Position numbers and translations under genes: made by a program. From NCBI GenBank assembly GCA_013335425.1, contig JAAXVQ010000039.1, positions 1-10,704 on the forward strand: 10,704 bases of DNA, given 5' to 3'. Source of the DNA: Candidatus Firestoneibacteriota bacterium (GTDB taxonomy: Bacteria; Oederibacteriota; JAAXVQ01). Within the stretch, counting starts at the first letter, position 1, and each line of letters begins with the position of its first letter. The notes below the pieces were generated by a model. That model was not told the origin of the DNA, made no database searches, and saw nothing but the letters and a program-made list of their open reading frames with translations. This document shows positions 1-6,300 of the stretch, in pieces.

Positions 1-393
1 GCCATTGGTAAGATTAGCCCTAAACAAAAAGAATTATACAAAATCGTTAAAAATTCTCAAAAACAGTCAAAAAATCTAATATTTTCTGGTCAAAAATGTT
101 CTGATTCTGATAAAAAAGCCAGAGAAATATTTAAAGCCGCCAACTTGGAGCAATATTTTATTCATAGCCTGGGACACGGTTTAGGGCAGGATGTGCATGA
201 ATTTCCCCGCCTGGCCAGTTCATCTGCCGATGAGCTTAAAGCCGGCATGGTGGTCACTTGCGAACCGGGAATTTATCTGCCGGGATGGGGCGGCATCCGG
301 ATCGAAGATGATTTATGGGTTCAAGCCAATGCTTCTTTGTGGCTCTCCCAATCACCGGAAGAGCTGCGGGTGGTAGGGAAAAAAAGGCAATAG
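1..393 (+). CDS. M24 family metallopeptidase (Xaa-Pro aminopeptidase-like), C-terminal part
   Basis: This is the last 130 codons of a gene that begins left of the window; the frame is open from base 1 to the TAA at 391-393. The product is a pita-bread-fold M24 peptidase, which typically removes an N-terminal residue preceding proline using two metal ions. Visible family signatures are HSLGHGLGQDVHEFP (a metal-ligand His in GHG), then CEPGIYLPG and GIRIEDD, which supply the two glutamate ligands. The two aspartate ligands expected earlier in the fold lie outside the window. Xaa-Pro peptidase genes commonly precede efp, as in Bacillus yqhT-efp, and efp starts 45 bases downstream here. The first 120 bases are strikingly AT-rich and lysine-rich compared with the rest, although the frame and the family similarity continue. 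PepP versus PepQ (prolidase) specificity cannot be decided from this fragment. Confidence 0.9.
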   Translation, partial: AIGKISPKQKELYKIVKNSQKQSKNLIFSGQKCSDSDKKAREIFKAANLEQYFIHSLGHGLGQDVHEFPRLASSSADELKAGMVVTCEPGIYLPGWGGIRIEDDLWVQANASLWLSQSPEELRVVGKKRQ

Positions 394-425
394 AGCTTCT
401 CACAAGTTCTATATATTATTATGTA

Positions 426-430
426 GGAGG
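426..430 (+). promoter_or_regulatory. Shine-Dalgarno site fixing the efp start
   Basis: GGAGG lies 8 bases before the ATG at 439. An in-frame GTG at 433 would be only 2 bases from it and an ATG at 451 would be 20 bases away. The start at 439 is therefore preferred. Confidence 0.8.
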
Positions 431-438
431 AAGTGGTT

Positions 439-1002
439 ATGGGTGTGGTCATGTCCAATGACGCCAAACCGGGCACGTTTTTGGAAGTGGAAGGCGTGCT
501 CTACCAGGTGGTGGAATACACGCACGTTAAGCCTGGCAAGGGTGGGGCTTTTCTTCGTCTGAAATTGCGCAACCTTAGACAAGGTACCTTGGTGGAGAGA
601 ACGTTCAACTCCGGGGAAAAACTGAGCGTACCCGAGGTCGAGGAAAAGCATATGCAGTATCTCTATCAACAGGGCACGGATTTTGTGTTTATGGACCAGG
701 ACACTTATGAACAGCATGCGCTCTCCCGCGAAACACTCGGCGATGGGGCTAAATGGCTCAAGGAAGAGATGATCGTGGACATGCTCATGCACGAAGGCGA
801 GGCCATGGGCATTGAAGTGCCGACCAAGGTGGAGCTGAAAATTGCTCAGACCATGCCGGGTGTGCGCGGTAACACGGTCAACAACGCCACCAAGGAAGCC
901 GTGCTGGAAACCGGCGCCATCATTCAGGTGCCGTTGTTTGTGGAAGAGGGAACCGTAGTGCGCGTGGACACGCGCACCGGAGAATATTTGGAACGGGTTT
1001 AA
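439..1002 (+). CDS. efp: Elongation factor P
   Basis: EF-P binds the ribosome between the P and E sites and relieves stalling at polyproline stretches. The 187-residue product matches the usual length of about 185-188. The N-terminal KOW-like domain carries the loop HVKPGKGGAF; with the start chosen at 439, the modifiable lysine is K34, the same number as in E. coli. The C-terminus VDTRTGEYLERV is a classic EF-P ending. The text around the loop (HVKPGKGGAFLRLKLRNLR) reads more like the Bacillus type than the E. coli beta-lysylated type. No EpmA, EpmB or YmfI-like modification gene is in the window, so the modification is unknown. It sits in the conserved peptidase-efp-accB-accC order, 106 bases before accB. 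Confidence 0.97.
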   Translation: MGVVMSNDAKPGTFLEVEGVLYQVVEYTHVKPGKGGAFLRLKLRNLRQGTLVERTFNSGEKLSVPEVEEKHMQYLYQQGTDFVFMDQDTYEQHALSRETLGDGAKWLKEEMIVDMLMHEGEAMGIEVPTKVELKIAQTMPGVRGNTVNNATKEAVLETGAIIQVPLFVEEGTVVRVDTRTGEYLERV

Positions 1003-1035
1003 GGCATTTGCGGTAATTTTGGCCAACGTAAACTT

Positions 1036-1062
1036 CGGAAGCGGAACGTTTCCGCGACTCCG
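1036..1062 (+). other. Small hairpin in the efp-accB spacer
   Basis: GCGGAA (1041-1046) pairs with TTCCGC (1050-1055) across a 3-base loop, and CGGA (1036-1039) can pair with TCCG (1059-1062) outside it. No T-run follows, so it is not a standard intrinsic terminator. It could be an RNA processing or stability element in the leader of accB, or it could be chance in GC-rich DNA. Confidence 0.3.
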
Positions 1063-1108
1063 GGGCGAAAACCTTTCGAAAACCATCAGCTTTAAGAAAG
1101 GCGGTGCC

Positions 1109-1648
1109 ATGGGTACCCAAGGAGAAAAGACCAGCAAACGCGAAGGCAGCACGCCGGTCAATTTGAAGTCGCTTAAAAAAATCGTGACCATTATGAATCG
1201 GGCGCAGCTGACCGAACTCAACATCGAACAGGACGGCATCAAGATTTTGCTGCGCAAGGGGCCCCTGGCCTCCGAAGGCGTTGCGACCATGGTCAGCGCA
1301 GCGCCCATGGTCCAGTCCGTGATGGCGGCCCCGGCTCCCGCGCCGATAGCTGCCGCGCCTGCAGCTGCAGCCGCGGCTCCCGCCCCTGCGGCCGAGGACG
1401 CCAATATGTACACGCTCACCTCGCCGATGGTGGGGACTTTTTACCGCGCCCCTGCGCCCGATGCGGCACCGTATGCCGGCGAAGGCTCGGCCGTGGACAA
1501 CAACACGGTGGTCTGCATCATTGAAGCCATGAAGCTGATGAACGAAATCAAGTCTGATGTCCGAGGCGTGATCAAGAAGGTTCTGGTGGACAATGCCCAG
1601 GCCGTGGAATTCGGCCAGCCGCTTTTTCTGATCGAACGCAAAGGATAA
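1109..1648 (+). CDS. accB: Biotin carboxyl carrier protein of acetyl-CoA carboxylase
   Basis: AccB carries the biotin that AccC carboxylates and that the carboxyltransferase then uses to make malonyl-CoA, the first committed step of fatty-acid synthesis. From the ATG at 1109 the product is 179 residues. It has a short N-terminal region (LKSLKKIVTIMNRAQLTELNIEQ), an Ala/Pro-rich flexible linker around residues 70-92, and a C-terminal biotinyl-lipoyl domain with the biotinylation motif EAMKLMNEI. The biotinylated lysine would be K142. This start is chosen because AAAGG (1097-1101) lies 7 bases upstream. The frame is open further upstream, to a TTG at 1019, but that stretch does not resemble AccB. 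accC follows after 3 bases, so the two subunits are probably produced together. Carboxyltransferase genes accA and accD are not in the window. Confidence 0.96.
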   Translation: MGTQGEKTSKREGSTPVNLKSLKKIVTIMNRAQLTELNIEQDGIKILLRKGPLASEGVATMVSAAPMVQSVMAAPAPAPIAAAPAAAAAAPAPAAEDANMYTLTSPMVGTFYRAPAPDAAPYAGEGSAVDNNTVVCIIEAMKLMNEIKSDVRGVIKKVLVDNAQAVEFGQPLFLIERKG

Positions 1649-1651
1649 CGC

Positions 1652-2998
<1,347 letters not shown>

Positions 2999-3037
2999 CA
3001 AGCATAAGCTCGAGCGGAAGGAAGGAGGGCTTAAAGC

Positions 3038-3415
3038 ATGGATGAACGCGATCGCAATGAATTGGGAACCATTCGCATCTCCGATGACGCCATTGGCGTG
3101 ATCGCCGGACTGGCTGCGCGGGAAATTCAGGGGGTGGCCTCCACCGGGCGCGGCCCCTTGGCGGGTTTGGGCGAGGTGCTGGGCATGAAGCCCATGTACG
3201 GGCGCGGCGTCAAGGTGGAAGTGACCGAAGAGGACGTCTACATCGACTTGCACCTGATCGTGGAGTTCGGTGCGGACATTCCGCAGGTGTGCCAGAAGGT
3301 CCAGGATAAAGTCAAAGAAACGGTGGAAGACATGACCGGCTTGAGCGTCGCACGGGTGAACGTAGCCGTGCAGGACGTACAAATGAAATCGGACAAATCC
3401 GTCCGCAAGGCTTAA
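3038..3415 (+). CDS. Asp23/Gls24 family envelope stress response protein
   Basis: The 125-residue soluble protein has the DUF322/Asp23 pattern throughout: GTIRISDDAIGVIAGLAAREIQGV near the N-terminus, a GVKVEV strand, YIDLHLIVEFGADIPQVCQKVQ, and a C-terminal MTGLSVARVNVAVQDV. In Gram-positive bacteria Asp23 is held at the membrane by AmaP, and its yqhY-type relatives sit directly after accC, where yqhY has been linked to control of acetyl-CoA carboxylase. The context here is the same: accC lies 39 bases upstream and an AmaP-like gene 35 bases downstream. A strong AAGGAGG at 3022-3028, 9 bases before the ATG, supports the start. The family assignment is firm; a role in coupling fatty-acid synthesis to the envelope is inferred from position only. 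Confidence 0.93.
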   Translation: MDERDRNELGTIRISDDAIGVIAGLAAREIQGVASTGRGPLAGLGEVLGMKPMYGRGVKVEVTEEDVYIDLHLIVEFGADIPQVCQKVQDKVKETVEDMTGLSVARVNVAVQDVQMKSDKSVRKA

Positions 3416-3450
3416 CGCGGACGCTTGATTGCCGAAGGAGGCGTTTAACA

Positions 3451-4068
3451 ATGCGAACGTTTAATTTTTTTATGACCGTACTGGGGGCGTTGTTGGTGTT
3501 GGTGTTGGGGGCGTTGAGTTTGGCGGCCGCGGTCTATCCGCCCGTGATCCTCACGTTGGGGGACATGATCTCGGGTCCGCTCACCTATGTCATTGAAGGT
3601 TCCACCGGCCGGGGTATCGCCCTGTTGGCGGGCTTGCTGCTGCTGGTCATTTTCGTGTACCTGGTTTGGGGCAATATCCAAGCGACGCGCCGTGAGCGCA
3701 CGGTGGTGTTGAAAAACCCCCTGGGCGAGGTGCTGGTGTCTTTGGCGGCCATTGAGGATTTTGCACGCGTGTTGAAGGGCAAGATCGAGGGCTTGCGCGA
3801 CATCAAGGGGCGCGTGGTTTACCGGCGGCGCGGTTTGAAGGTGAGCGCCCGGATCACCGTGATCTCGGATTACAGCATCGTGGAAGTTTCCCAAAACGTC
3901 CAGGACGCGATCCGCAATTACATTCAAAAAACCCTGGGCATCGAGCAGGAGATCAATCCCACCGTGATGGTCAACAAGGTGGTCAGCCGGGACAAGTCCA
4001 CCCCGGGCGGTCCGTATAAACCCTCCCCCGGTGCACCCGGCGGGTTCAACCAGATACCTTATCGGTAG
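3451..4068 (+). CDS. AmaP-type membrane anchor protein with Asp23-like domain
   Basis: The 205-residue product has two hydrophobic segments, about residues 6-28 and 55-73, separated by a short stretch of polar and turn residues. A positively charged run (QATRRER) follows the second. The C-terminal half, about residues 80-165, has the strand-helix pattern of a diverged Asp23-like domain, ending in NPTVMVNKVV. The last 35 residues are Pro/Gly-rich and probably disordered. AmaP proteins are small two-helix anchors for Asp23, and this gene directly follows the Asp23-like gene with its own AAGGAGG (3435-3441), 9 bases before the ATG. It is the last gene of the efp-acc block; nusB, which often follows yqhY in Firmicutes, is absent. 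Anchoring of the neighbouring protein is inferred from family and context. Confidence 0.87.
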   Translation: MRTFNFFMTVLGALLVLVLGALSLAAAVYPPVILTLGDMISGPLTYVIEGSTGRGIALLAGLLLLVIFVYLVWGNIQATRRERTVVLKNPLGEVLVSLAAIEDFARVLKGKIEGLRDIKGRVVYRRRGLKVSARITVISDYSIVEVSQNVQDAIRNYIQKTLGIEQEINPTVMVNKVVSRDKSTPGGPYKPSPGAPGGFNQIPYR

Positions 4069-4113
4069 ACCTAATCGTCGACCGGGTTGGAGCTTTGAGC
4101 AAGTCTATTGGAA

Positions 4114-4234
4114 AAACGACCGGGCCTAAAGGGTGTTCGTCGGACGGCCGGCCACAGAGTGCCGGCCTCGTGATCGGAAAAACGAAGACGTTTTTCCTCA
4201 AACGCCGCCGCACCCCCTTTAGGCCCGGTCGTTT
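4114..4234 (+). other. 121-base inverted-repeat structure with two internal hairpins (possible structured RNA, terminator or small mobile palindrome)
   Basis: Bases 4114-4133 are a perfect 20-bp inverted complement of 4215-4234. Two hairpins lie between the arms. One has 7 bp (4146-4152 with 4161-4167, loop CACAGAGT). The other has 9 bp (4176-4184 with 4189-4197, loop AAGA), extended by TGA/TCA (4171-4173, 4198-4200) past a 2-base bulge. Folded, this is a long closing stem topped by a multi-branch junction. It fills half of the gap between the amaP-like gene and thiD2. The right arm is followed by GTTTCTTTATA, a weak T-rich tail, so it may stop transcription of the upstream operon. A regulatory leader for the thiamine genes, a small RNA, or a MITE-like insertion are other readings. 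It does not match the TPP riboswitch. Confidence 0.6.
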
Positions 4235-4314
4235 CTTTATACCCGAGCAATAGTCAGCCGTCTTCCAGGCGGAGGCGCAATAAACATTCATGCTGAGGTT
4301 GAAAGGGAGTTGCG

Positions 4315-4773
4315 ATGTCCCGTGAACTGGACCGCATACTAGACGCCAACTTGAACCGCGTGCGCGAAGGCTTGCGCGTGGCGGAAGAGTTGTGTCGTCT
4401 GATCCTCGAAGACCGCACCTTACAGCAGCAGCTCAAAGCCGTCCGGCATGCCCTCGCTCAATTGGAAAAAAAATCTCTGGGTACGCAACTGCTGGCCAGT
4501 CGCGACGTCAGCCGGGACCCGGGTGTTTCTGCCTCCAAAGTCGGCGAGCAACCGCGCGCGGATTGGGTGGAACTCTCGCGGGCGAACTTCCGGCGTGCTC
4601 AGGAAGGGCTGCGCGTTTTGGAGGAAGTCAGCAAACTGGCACCGGGCAAGTTGAGCGGGGCGTTCAAGCGCCTGCGTTTTGAGTTATATGCTCTGGAACA
4701 GCGCGCTACTGCACGTTTGCTGGCGCAGCGCCCTGCCCGCAATGTCAAGGCCAAGAGAGGATTACCATCATGA
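4315..4773 (+). CDS. thiD2: ThiD2-type hydroxymethylpyrimidine phosphate kinase, stand-alone
   Basis: The 152-residue product matches the domain found fused to the N-terminus of ThiE in cyanobacteria and elsewhere. As I recall, that family was described as ThiD2, a monofunctional kinase turning HMP-P into HMP-PP. It is unrelated to the ribokinase-like ThiD. Two similar helices are visible: DANLNRVREGLRVAEE (residues 10-25) and SRANFRRAQEGLRVLEE (88-104), with the conserved ASRDVSRDPG (61-70) between them and FKRLRFELYALEQR (117-130) at the end. No ThiE synthase domain follows. AAAGGGAG ends 5 bases before the ATG. The stop overlaps the thiC start in ATGA, so thiC translation is probably coupled. 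Its partner ThiC makes its substrate. The family call is strong; the kinase activity is inferred from the family. Confidence 0.85.
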   Translation: MSRELDRILDANLNRVREGLRVAEELCRLILEDRTLQQQLKAVRHALAQLEKKSLGTQLLASRDVSRDPGVSASKVGEQPRADWVELSRANFRRAQEGLRVLEEVSKLAPGKLSGAFKRLRFELYALEQRATARLLAQRPARNVKAKRGLPS

Positions 4774-6053
4774 CCCAGTGGGAACAAGCCCGGGCCGGAA
4801 ATATTACCCCGGCTATGCAGACCGTAGCCGAGGCGGAACAACGCTCGCCGGAATTTATCCTGGCCGGTTTGGCAGCCGGAAACATCGTGATTCCGCACAA
4901 CCCGCGGCACCCGCGGGGAATAGCCTTGGGCGTGGGACAAGGGTTGCGGACCAAGGTCAATGCCAATTTGGGGACTTCCCAGGACCGCGTGGATTTTGAA
5001 GAGGAAATCGTCAAGGCGAAAACCGCGGTGGACGCCGGGGCGGACGCTCTGATGGACCTTTCCACCGGCGGCGATTTGGTGGCTTTGCGCACCCGGCTGT
5101 TGGAAACTTTTCCTCAGACATTGGGGACTGTGCCGGTTTATGAAACCGCGGTGAGAACCGTGGGACAAGGCAAACGCGTGGTGGACATGTCTCCCGAGGA
5201 CATGATCGGCGTCATTGCGTCCCAGGCGGAAGCGGGCGTGGATTTTATGACCATCCATGCCGGTGTGACGCGCGAGAGCGTGGAGCGTTTGCGCGCCCAG
5301 GGCCGGATTGCGGACATTGTCAGCCGCGGCGGCGCTTTCATGGCCGAGTGGATGATCTTTCAGGAAAAAGAAAACCCCTACTTTGCCCAATATGACCGGG
5401 TGCTGGAAATTTGCCGGCAACACGATGTGACGGTTTCTTTGGGAGATGCGCTGCGCCCCGGCTGTCTGGAAGACGCCACGGACCGCGCGCAAATTCAGGA
5501 ACTGATTATCTTGGGGGAACTGACCCGGCGCGCCAAAGACGCCGGCGTGCAGGTTATGGTCGAGGGGCCCGGACATGTGCCCTTGGATCAAATTCAAACC
5601 AATATTCAGTTGCAGAAGCGGCTGTGCGAGAACGCGCCGTTTTACGTGCTCGGACCCTTGGTCACGGACGTGGCCGTGGGTTACGACCATATTGCCTGCG
5701 CCATCGGCGGGGCCATTGCGGCTTCGGCCGGCGCGGATTTTTTGTGCTACGTGACGCCGGCGGAACATTTACGCCTGCCCAGCGTGCAGGATGTGCATGA
5801 AGGGGTGATCGCCAGCCGCATTGCGGCGCACGCGGCCGATATAGTTAAACATGTTCCCGGTGCGCGGGAGCGGGACCGGCAGATGGCCATGGCCCGCAAG
5901 GCTTTGGACTGGGACCGACAAATGTCTTTGGCCCTGGACCCGGTACGCGCTCGCGAGATCCGGCAATCCTCCCGGCCGCAAACCGCCGAGGTCTGCACCA
6001 TGTGCGGCGATTTCTGCGCCATGAAAGGCATGTCCGAATACCTCAAAAAGTAG
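4770..6053 (+). CDS. thiC: Phosphomethylpyrimidine synthase, short form
   Basis: ThiC is a radical-SAM enzyme that rearranges 5-aminoimidazole ribotide into HMP-P, the pyrimidine half of thiamine. The 427-residue product starts directly in the core and lacks the long N-terminal region of the E. coli enzyme (over 600 residues). This short form is typical of anaerobes and archaea. Visible signatures include RTKVNANLGTS, EGPGHVPL (265-272) and the C-terminal cluster motif CTMCGDFCAMK with C409, C412 and C416. The last spacing is C-x2-C-x3-C rather than the C-x2-C-x4-C of the long form. AGAGAGGA (4754-4761) lies 8 bases before the ATG, inside thiD2. The TAG stop is part of the first palindrome of the downstream repeat array. 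The oxygen-sensitive cluster and short form suggest a low-oxygen lifestyle, which is inference. Confidence 0.97.
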   Translation: MTQWEQARAGNITPAMQTVAEAEQRSPEFILAGLAAGNIVIPHNPRHPRGIALGVGQGLRTKVNANLGTSQDRVDFEEEIVKAKTAVDAGADALMDLSTGGDLVALRTRLLETFPQTLGTVPVYETAVRTVGQGKRVVDMSPEDMIGVIASQAEAGVDFMTIHAGVTRESVERLRAQGRIADIVSRGGAFMAEWMIFQEKENPYFAQYDRVLEICRQHDVTVSLGDALRPGCLEDATDRAQIQELIILGELTRRAKDAGVQVMVEGPGHVPLDQIQTNIQLQKRLCENAPFYVLGPLVTDVAVGYDHIACAIGGAIAASAGADFLCYVTPAEHLRLPSVQDVHEGVIASRIAAHAADIVKHVPGARERDRQMAMARKALDWDRQMSLALDPVRAREIRQSSRPQTAEVCTMCGDFCAMKGMSEYLKK

Positions 6054-6292
6054 GGGCGTATTGCGATACGCCCCCACGGTCTGTCAGAGAATTATTTAAA
6101 AGAAATTCAAAGGGTTAAATTGTAGGGGCGTATTGCGATACGCCCCTACGGTCTGTCAGAGAATTATTTAAAAGAAATTCAAAGGGTTAAATTGTAGGGG
6201 GTATGGCAATACGCCCCCACGGTCTGTCAGAGAATTATTTAAAAGAAATTCAAAGGGTTAAATTGTAGGGGCGTATTGCGATACGCCCCCGC
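6050..6292. repeat. Tandem array: 72-bp units of GC-rich palindrome plus AT-rich 44-bp segment
   Basis: Four palindromes (6050-6077, 6122-6149, 6194-6220, 6265-6292) are separated by three 44-bp segments (6078-6121, 6150-6193, 6221-6264). Period is 72, 72 and 71 bases. The second palindrome is perfect: arms GTAGGGGCGTAT and ATACGCCCCTAC around a TGCG centre. The others vary: a CCCCCAC right end in the first and third, CCCCCGC in the fourth, and a lost C with a GGCA centre in the third. The three 44-bp segments are identical. The array fills nearly all the space between convergent thiC and the minus-strand gene. Palindromes of this GTAGGGGCG...CGCCCCTAC kind recur as dispersed intergenic repeats in many bacteria. 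No T-run follows on either strand, so they are not canonical terminators, though they may block convergent transcription. Confidence 0.95.
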
Positions 6293-6300
6293 AACCGAAG

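Noticed and set aside
1019..1108. Longer AccB starting at the TTG at 1019
   Set aside because: This part holds a hairpin and the Shine-Dalgarno region, and its translation does not resemble AccB N-termini. The ATG at 1109 is well placed.
409..1419. 336-codon open frame on the minus strand opposite efp and accB
   Set aside because: It lies antisense to two clearly recognisable genes, is low-complexity (Ala/Gly-rich) opposite the AccB linker, and shows no family resemblance. It is a by-product of GC-rich codon use.
4289..4309. TPP riboswitch before the thiamine operon
   Set aside because: GCTGAGG followed by AGGGA superficially recalls the TPP aptamer, but the second conserved block (ACCTGAT with its downstream stem) is absent and the spacing is too short.
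4599..5768. 389-codon open frame on the minus strand opposite thiD2 and thiC
   Set aside because: It is fully antisense to thiC with strong ThiC similarity on the + strand. Its His/Arg/Gln-rich composition is typical of shadow frames.
6122..6149. Canonical intrinsic terminator
   Set aside because: The stem is good, but neither strand has a T-run after it; the following bases are GGTCTGTCAG on + and AATTTAACCC on minus.
6050..6292. CRISPR array
   Set aside because: The between-palindrome segments are identical instead of unique, there are only four palindromes, and no cas gene is nearby.
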